Shown one piece after another: positions 9,635 to 18,390 of a stretch of 64,000 nucleotides of DNA. The notes under the pieces were generated by a model. The model was not told the origin of the DNA, ran no database searches, and saw nothing but the letters and a program-made list of their open reading frames with translations. The stretch's first letter is position 1. Each line of letters begins with the position of its first letter. Source of the stretch: Acanthamoeba sp. SK_2022b (taxonomy: Eukaryota; Discosea; Longamoebia; Acanthamoebidae); the NCBI GenBank assembly GCA_027943245.1, contig JANDJZ010001760.1:37704-101703 (forward strand), given 5' to 3'. The position numbers and the translations under genes are program-made.

Positions 9635-10645
9635 ATGAAGGTATTGGTCACCGGTGCCACCAGTGGGTTAGGCCGTAACGCCGTTGAATATCTGCGCCGC
9701 CAGGGCATCAAAGTGCGCGCCACCGGCCGCAACCAGGCGATGGGCGGCCTGCTGGAAAAAATGGGCGCGGAGTTTATTCATGCCGATCTCACCAATCTGA
9801 TCTCTTCGCAGGCCAAGGCGATGCTGGCGGACGTCGACGTGCTGTGGCACTGCTCCAGCTTTACCTCGCCCTGGGGCACCGAAGAGGCCTTCGAACTGGC
9901 CAACGTCCGCGCCACCCGCCGCCTCGGCGAATGGGCGGCGGCCTACGGCGTAGCGCAGTTCATTCACATCTCCTCCCCGGCGATCTATTTCGATTACCAC
10001 CATCACCGCAACGTGACCGAAGACTTCCGCCCGCAGCGCTACGCCAACGAATTCGCGCGCAGCAAGGCCGCCGGCGAGCAGGTGATCCAGCAGTTGGCGC
10101 TGTCCAATCCGCAGACTCATTTCACCATTCTGCGCCCGCAGGGATTGTTCGGGCCGCACGACAAGGTGATGCTGCCGCGGCTGCTACAGATGATCAAACG
10201 CTACGGCAACCTGCTGCTGCCGCGCGGCGGCGCGGCGATGGTGGACATGACCTACCTGGAGAATGCGGTGCACGCCATGTGGCTGGCGACGCTAAAAGAA
10301 GATACCCCGTCCGGCCGCGCCTACAACATCACCAACCAGCAGCCGCGTCCGTTGCGCACCGTGGTGCAGCAGCTGATCGACGATTTGGGCATGAAATGCC
10401 GCATCCGCTCCGTCCCCTATCCGATGCTCGACATGATGGCGCGCGGCATGGAACGCCTCGGCAGCAAAAGCGAGAAGGAGCCGGTGCTGACCCACTACGG
10501 CGTCGCCAAACTCAACTTCGACCTCACGCTCGATACCACCCGCGCGCAGCAAGAGCTGGGCTATCAGCCGATCGTCTCGCTGGAAGAAGGCATCTCGCGC
10601 ACCGCCCGCTGGCTGAAAGATCACGGCAAGCTGCACGGCCTGTAA
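9635..10645 (+). CDS. ybjS: NAD(P)-dependent epimerase/dehydratase-like protein YbjS
   Basis: A 336-residue extended SDR protein. The N-terminal dinucleotide motif is [16 protein letters not shown] (residues 4-19). The catalytic tyrosine/lysine pair of the family is expected around [13 protein letters not shown] near residues 136-148. It resembles E. coli YbjS, which also follows ybjT. The substrate is unknown; relatives act on 3-beta-hydroxysteroid-like or sugar substrates. The open frame begins at 9488, but the ATG at 9635 gives the glycine-rich motif its normal position. It ends one base before the convergent amiD, leaving no room for a separate terminator. Confidence 0.92.
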   Translation: MKVLVTGATSGLGRNAVEYLRRQGIKVRATGRNQAMGGLLEKMGAEFIHADLTNLISSQAKAMLADVDVLWHCSSFTSPWGTEEAFELANVRATRRLGEWAAAYGVAQFIHISSPAIYFDYHHHRNVTEDFRPQRYANEFARSKAAGEQVIQQLALSNPQTHFTILRPQGLFGPHDKVMLPRLLQMIKRYGNLLLPRGGAAMVDMTYLENAVHAMWLATLKEDTPSGRAYNITNQQPRPLRTVVQQLIDDLGMKCRIRSVPYPMLDMMARGMERLGSKSEKEPVLTHYGVAKLNFDLTLDTTRAQQELGYQPIVSLEEGISRTARWLKDHGKLHGL

Positions 10646-11482
10646 TCAACGCGCCGCGCCGTACTTCACCAGCAGCGCATCGACAATCGCTTCACTCTCT
10701 GCATCCGGCTCGCCGCGCACATCGTCGGGCCGGAAGTGCATCTGAAACGCTGCTACCACGTTGCGCTGCTGCCGCGCATCCCATGACGGCTCGATCGCAT
10801 AGCCGTAACGCGCCAGCTTTTCGAGCAGCGGCGCCATCGGTACCGGCGCATGACGATCGCGCCCCGCCAGCAAACGCTGCACGTCTCGTTCGTCCGGCCA
10901 GGCGCCGATGCCGGCCTCGGCCAGCTGCCGCCAGGGGAACAGTGGGCCGGGATCCTGCTTGCGCTGCGGCGCGATATCGCTGTGCCCCACCACGTCCTGC
11001 GGCTGGATGCCATAGCGTTGGATAATGTCGCGGCTCAGCGGGATCAGCACGGCGATCTGCTCCGCCGTATAGGGTTGCCAGTGGGTGAACAGCATGCTGC
11101 GGGTGAAGCCCTTGTTGACGATTTCGATGCCGATCGAGGTGTCGTTGAGGTTGCTGCGGCCCCGCCAGGCGCTGGTGCCGGCATGCCAGGCGCGCATCGC
11201 CTCCGGCACCAGCCGGTACACCGTCGGTTTGCCATGCTCGCGCTGCGGGTGCGCCGGCAGCAGATAATGGGCGCTGACGTGCTCGTCGGTCAGCGTTTTC
11301 AGCGATGAATGGAAGTCTTCCGCCGTGTAGTGCATCACCAAAAACCGGATGCGCTGATCGGCACCCTGCGCCTGATGCAGGGTTTCGAGCTGGTAAGCGC
11401 CGCGATCGACGAGCGTGTCCTGCTGTGGATTTTGGCACCCCGCCAACAGCGCGGCGGCGATAATCCCTGGCCAAATTTTCAC
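10646..11482 (-). CDS. amiD: N-acetylmuramoyl-L-alanine amidase AmiD, outer-membrane lipoprotein
   Basis: A 278-residue lipoprotein with signal peptide and lipobox LLAGC (lipid-bearing Cys16). The Amidase_2 domain has the zinc ligands His51 (VMHYT) and the GHSDIAPQRKQDPGP block, where the histidine and the final Asp complete the site. A C-terminal peptidoglycan-binding-like domain (PLLEKLARYGYAI, AFQMHFRPD) matches E. coli AmiD. It cleaves anhydro-muropeptides and intact peptidoglycan at the MurNAc-L-Ala bond. It converges with ybjS with zero spacing. Confidence 0.95.
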   Translation of the reverse strand: MKIWPGIIAAALLAGCQNPQQDTLVDRGAYQLETLHQAQGADQRIRFLVMHYTAEDFHSSLKTLTDEHVSAHYLLPAHPQREHGKPTVYRLVPEAMRAWHAGTSAWRGRSNLNDTSIGIEIVNKGFTRSMLFTHWQPYTAEQIAVLIPLSRDIIQRYGIQPQDVVGHSDIAPQRKQDPGPLFPWRQLAEAGIGAWPDERDVQRLLAGRDRHAPVPMAPLLEKLARYGYAIEPSWDARQQRNVVAAFQMHFRPDDVRGEPDAESEAIVDALLVKYGAAR

Positions 11483-11669
11483 TTATCCTCCTGATTGTCG
11501 TCCGTGAAAATGGTAAGGCGACGCGATTAACCTGTATCCAATCATCACGCTCATCGAGAAATGATGACAGATAGCGCCGATGTGCAAGCGAGTGTTTCTC
11601 TCGGCTGGCGCCCTGCGCCCCCCATGATAGTCTCAAAGTATTATCTGCGCTGAAAGAGCGGAGTCGAAC

Positions 11670-13196
11670 ATGTTCACACCACGCTATCTGTCCTGGTTGC
11701 TCTGTGCCGCCATGCTGCCGCTCAGCGGCTGCGATCAGCAAAAAGTCGCCGGTGCGATGGGCGGGAGCACGCCGCCCCCGGCCGCTCCCGCCGCCACTGC
11801 AAGTGCGCCGGCCTATACGCCGCTGACCGCCGATCAGCTGTACCAGTTGGTCAGCCCGGTGGCGCTGTTCCCCGATAAGTTGCTGGCGCAGGTCTTGGCC
11901 GGCGCGGGCTATCCCGACCAAATCAGCGCCGCGGATGCCTGGCTGGCGCAAAACCGCGGCCTGCGGCCGGCGGCGCTCAGCTCGGCGGCCGACGCTCAGC
12001 CCTGGGATCCCAGCGTGCGCGGCCTGGTGCAATTCCCCGACGTGCTCGATCAGATGGCGAAGAACATCCCCTGGACCACCGCCCTAGGCAGCGCCTACCT
12101 CAACGATCCCACCGACGTGATGAACGCCATTCAGGTAATGCGCCAGCGGGCGGCCAGCCAGGGTACGCTGAAAAACACCCCACAGCAGCGCATCGTCGTG
12201 GCTCCCACCACCCGTTACGTGGAGCAACAGTCTTATCGCCAGAGCGTGGTCGCAGCGCCGGGCGAAACCATCGTCATCGAGCCCAGCCAGCCGGATACGG
12301 TTTACGTCCCGCATTACGATCCCTGGGTGGCCTACGGCACGCCGATCCCCGCCTACCCCAGCTATCAGTATCAGCCTTCGGGCTATAGCGGCGGAGACAT
12401 GTTGGCGGCCGGCGTGATCAGCTTCGGCGTCGGCATCGCGGTCGCCTCATTGTTCAATCAGCACAACAGCGGTTGGCACAACTGGGATATGCGCTGGGAC
12501 GACCGACGCCAACCGGTGGTCTACCGCAATGCGCCTTACGTATCGCACTCCACCACCGTGGTAAATCGCGTCACCAACATCAACCAATATAACAACGTCA
12601 ACAATGTGAATCGCAGCAGCACCAGCACGGTGAACAACTACAATACGTCCCCCGCCGCGCCGACGCCGCGCTTCAACGCATCGGCGCCGAACGCGGCGCC
12701 GCAACAGCCGCGCGTCGCGCCTGCAGCCCATGCGCCGATGACCATGCCGAACTTTGCGCATACCCAGCCGGTAGCGGCCGCGCCGCACGTGCAACAATCG
12801 GTCAACGCGTCCCATGTGCAGCAACCGATGAGCATGCCGACGTTCACGCATACCGCGCCTGCGGCGCCCCACGCGCAGCAGCCGATGGCCGTGCATTCAG
12901 CGCCGGTACAGACGCATCCGATGCCGGCCGTCGCGCCGGTGCATCAATCCGCCGTGCGGCCACCGGTTCAGGTCGCGCCGCACGTCGTTCAGCCGGCGGT
13001 ACACGAACCGGCCGTAGCGCCGCACCCGGCGGTAGTGCGCCCGACGCCGATGCCGCAAGAACGCGTCATGCCGCATCCGGCCCCGGCGCCGCAGATCCGC
13101 CCGTCGTTCGTTCAGCCGATACAGCATCGCCAGGAGCCGGCGCCGGTAAAACCGCAGGAGCACCGCCCGATCGTCGAGCAGCACAAGGAGGGGTAA
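11670..13196 (+). CDS. DUF3300 domain lipoprotein with long Pro/Ala/His/Met-rich tail
   Basis: A 508-residue exported protein. The N-terminus ends in lipobox PLSGC (Cys21). The DUF3300 region (about residues 50-290) includes VSPVALFPDKLLAQVLAGAG, PDVLDQMAKNIPWTTALG and PDTVYVPHYDPWVAYG. From about residue 330 onward the protein is low-complexity, with repeated APHVQQ, MSMPTF and MTMPNF-like units rich in Pro, Ala, His, Gln and Met, and it ends in HRPIVEQHKEG. The role of the family is unknown; cell-envelope location is inferred from the lipobox. It is divergent from amiD, with the promoter in the 187-base gap. Confidence 0.88.
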   Translation: MFTPRYLSWLLCAAMLPLSGCDQQKVAGAMGGSTPPPAAPAATASAPAYTPLTADQLYQLVSPVALFPDKLLAQVLAGAGYPDQISAADAWLAQNRGLRPAALSSAADAQPWDPSVRGLVQFPDVLDQMAKNIPWTTALGSAYLNDPTDVMNAIQVMRQRAASQGTLKNTPQQRIVVAPTTRYVEQQSYRQSVVAAPGETIVIEPSQPDTVYVPHYDPWVAYGTPIPAYPSYQYQPSGYSGGDMLAAGVISFGVGIAVASLFNQHNSGWHNWDMRWDDRRQPVVYRNAPYVSHSTTVVNRVTNINQYNNVNNVNRSSTSTVNNYNTSPAAPTPRFNASAPNAAPQQPRVAPAAHAPMTMPNFAHTQPVAAAPHVQQSVNASHVQQPMSMPTFTHTAPAAPHAQQPMAVHSAPVQTHPMPAVAPVHQSAVRPPVQVAPHVVQPAVHEPAVAPHPAVVRPTPMPQERVMPHPAPAPQIRPSFVQPIQHRQEPAPVKPQEHRPIVEQHKEG

Positions 13197-13209
13197 AGCA
13201 AGAGAACGC

Positions 13210-13233
13210 CGCCCCGGCGGAACGGCCGGGGCG
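13210..13233. terminator. Hairpin between the DUF3300 gene and ybjQ
   Basis: GCCCCGGC (13211-13218) pairs with GCCGGGGC (13225-13232), with a flanking C-G pair. It lies between converging genes and probably serves both, although no T-run is present. Confidence 0.5.
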
Positions 13234-13244
13234 CGAGAATGGCG

Positions 13245-13568
13245 TTAGCGGCTGACTTTCACCGCAGTGCCGCTGACGGTCACCATCAGCATGCTGCCGT
13301 CTTTACCAACAGTTTCATAATCGATATCAATGCCGACCACCGCGTTGGCGCCCAGCTCTTTCGCCTGATCTTCCAGCTCTTCGAACGCGATCAAGCGCGC
13401 CTTGCGCAGCTCTTTCTCATAAGCGCCCGAGCGGCCGCCGACGATATCGCGCACGCCGGCGAAGAAATCACGAAAAATGTTGGCGCCGAGGATCGCTTCG
13501 CCGGTCACAACGCCGCAGTATTCGGTGATGGTGAACCCTTCCAGGGTCGGGGTAGTTGAAAGCTGCAT
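13245..13568 (-). CDS. ybjQ: UPF0145 family protein YbjQ
   Basis: A 107-residue cytoplasmic protein beginning [17 protein letters not shown] and carrying the family block [23 protein letters not shown], followed by [18 protein letters not shown] and [15 protein letters not shown] segments. It matches E. coli YbjQ in length and sequence. Members form pentameric dodecin-like or YbjQ-fold assemblies; a physiological role is not established. It is transcribed toward the DUF3300 gene and divergently from ybjP. Confidence 0.95.
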   Translation of the reverse strand: MQLSTTPTLEGFTITEYCGVVTGEAILGANIFRDFFAGVRDIVGGRSGAYEKELRKARLIAFEELEDQAKELGANAVVGIDIDYETVGKDGSMLMVTVSGTAVKVSR

Positions 13569-13727
13569 CAGAATTCCTTGTTTGATTAATTCAACGTATC
13601 TATGACCAGAGGATTGGCATTATGTTCGCTTAATCAATGGCACGCAGTACGAATGCAAGGCCAAAAAACGCATTTATACTGTAAGCTATCGGTCTTCATG
13701 GTAGAGACTTTCACATAAGGTAATAAG

Positions 13728-14270
13728 ATGAAAACAAAAACGATTGCGGCTGTTTTACCCTTAGCGCTGTTGCTGAGTGCCTGTACCACGGTGGAACCGG
13801 CATACAAGGATATCGGCACCCGCAGCGGCAGCTGTGTGGAAGGCGGCCCGGATACGGTCGCGCAAAAGTTCTATGACCTGCGCATCCAGCAGGGCGCCGG
13901 CCTGCCGGACAGCAACCGCCTGGCGCAGCTGCAGCCTTACCTGAGCAAAGTGCTGTATCAGGATCTGGTCAGCGCCGGCCAGAACCCGGGCAAGCACCGG
14001 ATAACCGGCGATCTGTTCTCCGGCAATGCGCAGGGGCCAAGCAGCGCGTCCGTCGCCAGCGCCTCGACCATTCCTAACACCGATGCGAAAAACATCCCGC
14101 TGCGCGTTGACTTGAGCTACCAAAAAGACGCCAACAGCACCGTGAACTGGCAGGACGAAGTGCTGATGGTGCGCGAAGGCACCTGCTGGGTGGTTGATGA
14201 TATTCGCTACCTGAATGTTCCAGCGCACGCCACCAACGGCAGCGTGCGCCAGGTGTTGGAAAACCAGTAA
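13728..14270 (+). CDS. ybjP: Lipoprotein YbjP (DUF3828)
   Basis: A 180-residue lipoprotein with signal peptide and lipobox LLSAC (Cys19). It matches E. coli YbjP at TPAYKD-like TVEPAYKDIGTRSG, CVEGGPD, the VASASTIPN block and the C-terminal QDEVLMVREGTCWVVDDIRYL. The DUF3828 region spans roughly residues 40-170. Function is unknown; outer-membrane location is inferred. RBS AAGGTAATAAG precedes the ATG. It is followed by a hairpin and then the art operon. Confidence 0.94.
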   Translation: MKTKTIAAVLPLALLLSACTTVEPAYKDIGTRSGSCVEGGPDTVAQKFYDLRIQQGAGLPDSNRLAQLQPYLSKVLYQDLVSAGQNPGKHRITGDLFSGNAQGPSSASVASASTIPNTDAKNIPLRVDLSYQKDANSTVNWQDEVLMVREGTCWVVDDIRYLNVPAHATNGSVRQVLENQ

Positions 14271-14285
14271 CCCGCAATACCCCGG

Positions 14286-14308
14286 CCGACGCGGGCTTGC
14301 CGCGTCGG
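14286..14308 (+). terminator. Hairpin after ybjP
   Basis: CCGACGCGG (14286-14294) pairs perfectly with CCGCGTCGG (14300-14308) around a five-base loop. It is a strong nine-pair stem without a T-run, 15 bases after the ybjP stop. Confidence 0.5.
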
Positions 14309-14451
14309 TCATCCCCGCCGTCCGCCCACCGCTCGAATTTCGTCCAATAGAAAAAATTTCGCTACCGATCTCACAGCCTGCGCCACAAATCCCCTCCCTC
14401 GGCTTGAGTCGCGGTATCTTGTGCTAATCTTTTACTGTCCCGCCGCACACT

Positions 14452-14490
14452 CATAAATTTTAACGCACAAAGATTGCATAAGTATTCTGT
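14452..14490 (+). promoter_or_regulatory. Tandem ARG boxes (ArgR operator) upstream of artP
   Basis: Two 18-base boxes at 14452-14469 and 14473-14490 fit the consensus TGAAT-W4-ATTCA, separated by exactly three bases, which is the normal ArgR hexamer spacing. The downstream box reads TTGCATAAGTATTCT and the upstream one TAAATTTTAACGCA. This implies arginine repression of artPIQM, as in E. coli. Confidence 0.65.
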
Positions 14491-14534
14491 GGAAGTTAAC
14501 ATTTGCGGCATCAATGTCTATTCAATTCTGGCGC

Positions 14535-15263
14535 ATGAGTATTCAACTTAACGGTATCAATTGCTATTACGGCGCTCACCAGGCGCTGTTTGACATCACG
14601 CTGGATTGTCCAGCCGGGGAAACCCTGGTGCTGCTTGGCCCAAGCGGCGCCGGGAAAAGTTCATTGCTGCGGGTGCTGAACCTGCTGGAAATGCCGCGTT
14701 CGGGCCAACTGCAGATCGCCGGCAACCAATTCGACTTTAAGCAGGCGCCGGGCGAGAAAGCCATTCGCGAACTGCGCCAAAATGTCGGCATGGTCTTCCA
14801 GCAATACAACCTGTGGCCTCACCTCACCGTGGTTCAGAACCTGATCGAAGCGCCTTGCCGCGTGCTGGGTCTGACCAAGGCTCAAGCGATGGAGCGTGCC
14901 GACAAGCTGCTCAAGCGTCTGCGCCTGACCGACTTCGCCGATCGCTTCCCGCTGCACCTTTCCGGCGGCCAGCAGCAGCGCGTGGCGATCGCCCGTGCCC
15001 TGATGATGGAACCGCAGGTGCTGCTGTTCGATGAACCGACCGCGGCGCTGGATCCGGAAATCACCGCTCAGATCGTCAGCATCATTCGCGAACTGGCCGG
15101 CACCGGCATCACGCAGGTGATCGTCACCCACGAAGTGGAAGTGGCGCGCAAGACCGCCAGCCGCGTGGTGTACATGGAAAACGGCCACGTGGTGGAGCAA
15201 GGCGACAGCAGCCACTTCACGCAGCCGCGGACCACCGAGTTTGCCAACTACTTATCACACTAA
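14535..15263 (+). CDS. artP: Arginine ABC transporter ATP-binding protein ArtP
   Basis: A 242-residue ATPase with Walker [10 protein letters not shown] (residues 36-44), Q-loop FQQYN, signature LSGGQQQR and Walker B VLLFDEP. It is nearly identical in layout to E. coli ArtP, starting [21 protein letters not shown] second in-frame ATG at 14514 would add MSIQFWR; the 14535 start is preferred because it aligns with homologues. Neither start has a strong Shine-Dalgarno. It energises arginine import through ArtQ/ArtM. First gene of artPIQM, preceded by paired ARG boxes. Confidence 0.97.
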   Translation: MSIQLNGINCYYGAHQALFDITLDCPAGETLVLLGPSGAGKSSLLRVLNLLEMPRSGQLQIAGNQFDFKQAPGEKAIRELRQNVGMVFQQYNLWPHLTVVQNLIEAPCRVLGLTKAQAMERADKLLKRLRLTDFADRFPLHLSGGQQQRVAIARALMMEPQVLLFDEPTAALDPEITAQIVSIIRELAGTGITQVIVTHEVEVARKTASRVVYMENGHVVEQGDSSHFTQPRTTEFANYLSH

Positions 15264-15295
15264 CAATTAACTTGCTGTAATTTGGGGAGTTTGCG

Positions 15296-16027
15296 ATGAA
15301 AAAACTAATAATCGCCGCCGTTCTGGCCGGCATCAGCGTTTCCGCCTCCGCAGCCGAAACGATCCGTTTCGCTACCGAAGCCTCCTATCCTCCATTTGAA
15401 TTTATTGACGCCGGCAACAAGATTCAGGGTTTTGATGTCGATCTGGCCAACGCCCTGTGCAAAGAGATGCAGGCCGAGTGCACCTTCACCAACCAGGCGT
15501 TCGACAGCCTGATCCCGAGCCTGAAGTTCAAGCGTTTCGATGCGGTCATGGCCGGTATGGACATCACGCCGGAGCGTGAAAAGCAGGTGCTGTTCACCAA
15601 GCCGTACTACGATAACTCGGCGCTGTTCATCGCGCAGAAAGGCAAAATCGCCGACGTGGCGGCGCTGAAAGGCAAGAAAGTGGGCGTGCAAAACGGCACC
15701 ACCCACCAGAAATACCTGACCGACAAACACCCGGAAATCACCACCGTGCCTTACGACAGCTACCAGAACGCCATTTTGGATCTGAAGAACGGCCGCGTTG
15801 ATGCGGTGTTCGGCGATACCGCGGTGGTCAACGAGTGGCTGAAGCAGAATGACGCGCTGGCGGCAGTGGGCGCCAAAGTGACGGATAAAGACTACTTCGG
15901 CACCGGCCTCGGCATCGCGGTACGCCAGAAGAACACCGATCTGCAGGGCAAGTTCAACGCCGCTCTGGACAAGATCAAGCAGGATGGGACCTATGAAACC
16001 ATCTACAAAAAATGGTTCCAGCAGTAA
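15296..16027 (+). CDS. artI: Periplasmic arginine-binding protein ArtI
   Basis: A 243-residue solute-binding protein with a 19-residue signal peptide ending SASA, then AETIRFATEASYPPFEFID. Family motifs DVDLANALCKEM, DITPEREKQVLFTKPYY and TGLGIAVR are present. Two cysteines (in ALCKEM and ECTF) probably form the conserved disulfide. It belongs to the SBP_bac_3 (polar amino acid) family and feeds ArtQMP. It is 32 bases after artP with RBS TGGGGAG. It is about 75% identical by eye to ArtJ encoded downstream, a clear paralogue pair. Confidence 0.95.
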   Translation: MKKLIIAAVLAGISVSASAAETIRFATEASYPPFEFIDAGNKIQGFDVDLANALCKEMQAECTFTNQAFDSLIPSLKFKRFDAVMAGMDITPEREKQVLFTKPYYDNSALFIAQKGKIADVAALKGKKVGVQNGTTHQKYLTDKHPEITTVPYDSYQNAILDLKNGRVDAVFGDTAVVNEWLKQNDALAAVGAKVTDKDYFGTGLGIAVRQKNTDLQGKFNAALDKIKQDGTYETIYKKWFQQ

Positions 16028-16036
16028 TACGCCCCG

Positions 16037-16753
16037 ATGAATGAATTACAACCTTTAGCAAGCGCCGCCGGCATGACCGTCGGCCTTGCCGTTTGCGCCC
16101 TGATCCTCGGGCTGATTCTGGCGATGCTGTTCGCCGTATGGGAATCGTCCCGCTGGAAAGCGGTCAGCTGGCTCGGCACCGCCTGGGTGACCGTGCTGCG
16201 CGGCCTGCCGGAAATCCTGGTGGTGCTGTTTATCTATTTCGGCTCGTCGCAGCTGCTGCTGATGCTCTCCGACGGCTTTACCCTCAACCTCGGTCTGTTC
16301 CAGCTGCCGATTCAGCTGGCGATCGACAATTTCGAAGTCAGCCCGTTCCTGTGCGGGGTGATCGCTCTGGCCCTGCTCTATTCCGCCTACGCTTCGCAGA
16401 CGCTGCGCGGCGCGCTCAAAGCGGTGCCTCAGGGGCAGTGGGAATCCGGCCAGGCGCTGGGGCTCGGCAAGGCGGCGATCTTCTTTCGCCTGATCATGCC
16501 GCAGATGTGGCGCCACGCCCTGCCCGGCCTCGGCAACCAGTGGCTGGTGTTGCTGAAAGACACCGCGCTGGTGTCGCTGATCAGCGTGAACGATCTGATG
16601 CTGCAAACCAAGAGCATCGCCACCCGCACCCAGGAACCTTTTACCTGGTATGTGATCGCCGCGGCCATCTACCTGCTGGTGACGCTGTTCAGCCAATACG
16701 TCATCAAACGCATTGAGCTGCGCGCCACGCGCTTTGAGCGGGGGCCAGTCTGA
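16037..16753 (+). CDS. artQ: Arginine ABC transporter permease ArtQ
   Basis: A 238-residue inner-membrane permease of the His/Glu/Gln/Arg family with about five helices. The cytoplasmic EAA loop reads [24 protein letters not shown] near residues 133-156. It pairs with ArtM, whose start codon shares one base with the artQ stop (TGATG at 16751-16755), indicating translational coupling. It lies nine bases after artI. Confidence 0.96.
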   Translation: MNELQPLASAAGMTVGLAVCALILGLILAMLFAVWESSRWKAVSWLGTAWVTVLRGLPEILVVLFIYFGSSQLLLMLSDGFTLNLGLFQLPIQLAIDNFEVSPFLCGVIALALLYSAYASQTLRGALKAVPQGQWESGQALGLGKAAIFFRLIMPQMWRHALPGLGNQWLVLLKDTALVSLISVNDLMLQTKSIATRTQEPFTWYVIAAAIYLLVTLFSQYVIKRIELRATRFERGPV

Positions 16754-17421
16754 TGATTGAGTATTTACCGGAGATCCTCAAAGGGTTACACACCAGCCTG
16801 ACGCTGACCGTCGCCGCGCTGATCGTCGCGCTGGTGCTGTCGCTGCTGCTGACGGTGATACTGACGCTGAAAACACCAATCCTGACGCCGCTGGTCAAGA
16901 TCTACGTGACGCTGTTCACCGGCACACCGCTGCTGGTGCAGATCTTCCTGATCTACTACGGCCCCGGTCAGTTCCCGGCCATCCGCGACTACCCGTGGCT
17001 GTGGAACCTGCTGTCGCAGCCCTGGCTGTGCGCGATGATAGCGCTGGCGCTGAACAGCGCGGCCTACACCACGCAGTTGTTCTACGGCGCGGTGCGCGCC
17101 ATTCCCGCCGGACAGTGGCAGTCGTGCGAAGCGCTGGGCATGTCGCGCCGGCAGACGCTGCGCATCCTGCTGCCGTTCGCCTTCAAGCGCGCGCTGTCGT
17201 CTTACTCCAACGAAGTGGTGCTGGTGTTCAAAAGCACCTCGCTGGCTTACACCATCACGCTGATGGAGGTGATGGGCTACAGCCAGCTGATGTACGGCCG
17301 CACCTACGACGTCATGGTATTCGGTGCCGCAGGCCTGGTGTACCTGTGTGTCAACGGCCTGCTGACGCTGCTGATGCGCTTGGTGGAGCGCCGCGCGCTG
17401 GCGTTTGAACGCCGCAACTGA
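16753..17421 (+). CDS. artM: Arginine ABC transporter permease ArtM
   Basis: A 222-residue permease with N-terminal YLPEILKGLHTSLTLTVAAL, a GTPLLVQIFLIYYG segment and the EAA loop IPAGQWQSCEALGMSRRQTL near residues 115-135, which contacts ArtP. It overlaps artQ by one base. It is last in artPIQM and followed by a canonical terminator. Confidence 0.96.
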   Translation: MIEYLPEILKGLHTSLTLTVAALIVALVLSLLLTVILTLKTPILTPLVKIYVTLFTGTPLLVQIFLIYYGPGQFPAIRDYPWLWNLLSQPWLCAMIALALNSAAYTTQLFYGAVRAIPAGQWQSCEALGMSRRQTLRILLPFAFKRALSSYSNEVVLVFKSTSLAYTITLMEVMGYSQLMYGRTYDVMVFGAAGLVYLCVNGLLTLLMRLVERRALAFERRN

Positions 17422-17438
17422 GGCCGCCTCCCCCCATG

Positions 17439-17466
17439 AGCCCCGCCATTGCGCGGGGCTTTTTTT
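17439..17466 (+). terminator. Intrinsic terminator of artPIQM
   Basis: AGCCCCGC (17439-17446) pairs with GCGGGGCT (17453-17460) around CATTGC and is followed by TTTTTT. Confidence 0.9.
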
Positions 17467-17473
17467 ATTCCCA

Positions 17474-17512
17474 CAGCAATACTTAATCATTTATATTGCA
17501 TTTTAATTCACC
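17474..17512 (+). promoter_or_regulatory. Tandem ARG boxes upstream of artJ
   Basis: The downstream box at 17495-17512 (TTGCATTTTAATTCA) matches all but one base of the TGAAT-W4-ATTCA core. The upstream box at 17474-17491 (AATACTTAATCA) is weaker. They are three bases apart, as in known ArgR operators. This predicts separate arginine repression of artJ. Confidence 0.75.
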
Positions 17513-17620
17513 CAGTGGCAGGGTTATCAGCAGGCGCACACGTAAAAACCTCTGGCGATTACCAGTAAAAACAAACGATAGCGAATAATCACTTTCAGGA
17601 TTCAGACAGGAGCTCTACGC

Positions 17621-18355
17621 ATGAAAAAACTGCTGCTTGCCGCGACGATGTTGGCCGGGATCACCTTTAACGCTACCGCGGCCGAGACCATCCGCTTCGC
17701 CGCTTCCGCCACCTACCCGCCGTTCGAATCGCTGGACGCCAACAACCAGATCGTCGGCTTCGATATCGATCTGGCCAACGCGCTGTGCAAGCAGATGCAG
17801 GCGCAGTGCACCTTCACCAACCAGGCGTTCGACAGCCTGATCGCCGCGCTGAAATTCAAGAAATACGATGCGGTGATTTCCGGTATGGACATCACGCCGG
17901 AGCGCAGCAAACAGGTCGCTTTCACCCAGCCTTACTACGCCAACTCGGCGATCGTGATCGCGCAAAAAGGCAAGTTCAGCTCGCTGGCGGATCTGAAAGG
18001 CAAAAAGCTCGGCATGGAAAATGGCACCACCCACCAGAAATACATGCAGGACAAGCATCCGGAGATTAACACCGTCTCTTACGACAGCTACCAGAACGCC
18101 ATTCTGGAGCTGAAAAACGGCCGTATCGACGGCGTGTTCGGCGACACCGCCGTGGTGAACGAGTGGCTGAAAACCAACCCGCAGCTGGCGCCGGTGGGTG
18201 AGCACATCACCGATGCGCAATACTTCGGCACCGGCCTCGGCATCGCGGTACGCCCCGACAACCAGGCGCTGCTGGCCAAGCTGAACGCCGCGCTGGACGC
18301 CATCAAGGCCGACGGCACCTACAAGGCCATCAACGACAAGTGGTTCCCGCAGTAA
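17621..18355 (+). CDS. artJ: Periplasmic arginine-binding protein ArtJ
   Basis: A 244-residue paralogue of ArtI with a signal peptide (MKKLLLAATMLAGITFNATA), then AETIRFAASATYPPFESLD. It retains the ligand-binding blocks GFDIDLANALCKQMQ, SGMDITPERSKQVAFTQPYY and GTGLGIAVRP. In E. coli ArtJ is the high-affinity arginine-specific receptor for ArtQMP. It has its own promoter with paired ARG boxes. RBS CAGGAG precedes the ATG. Confidence 0.96.
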   Translation: MKKLLLAATMLAGITFNATAAETIRFAASATYPPFESLDANNQIVGFDIDLANALCKQMQAQCTFTNQAFDSLIAALKFKKYDAVISGMDITPERSKQVAFTQPYYANSAIVIAQKGKFSSLADLKGKKLGMENGTTHQKYMQDKHPEINTVSYDSYQNAILELKNGRIDGVFGDTAVVNEWLKTNPQLAPVGEHITDAQYFGTGLGIAVRPDNQALLAKLNAALDAIKADGTYKAINDKWFPQ

Positions 18356-18360
18356 GCAAT

Positions 18361-18390
18361 AAGGCCCGGTTATCCGGGCCTTATGTTTTA
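18361..18390 (+). terminator. Terminator after artJ
   Basis: AAGGCCCGG (18361-18369) pairs with CCGGGCCTT (18374-18382) around TTAT, followed by ATGTTTTAT. It may also slow transcription arriving from the convergent rlmC. Confidence 0.8.
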
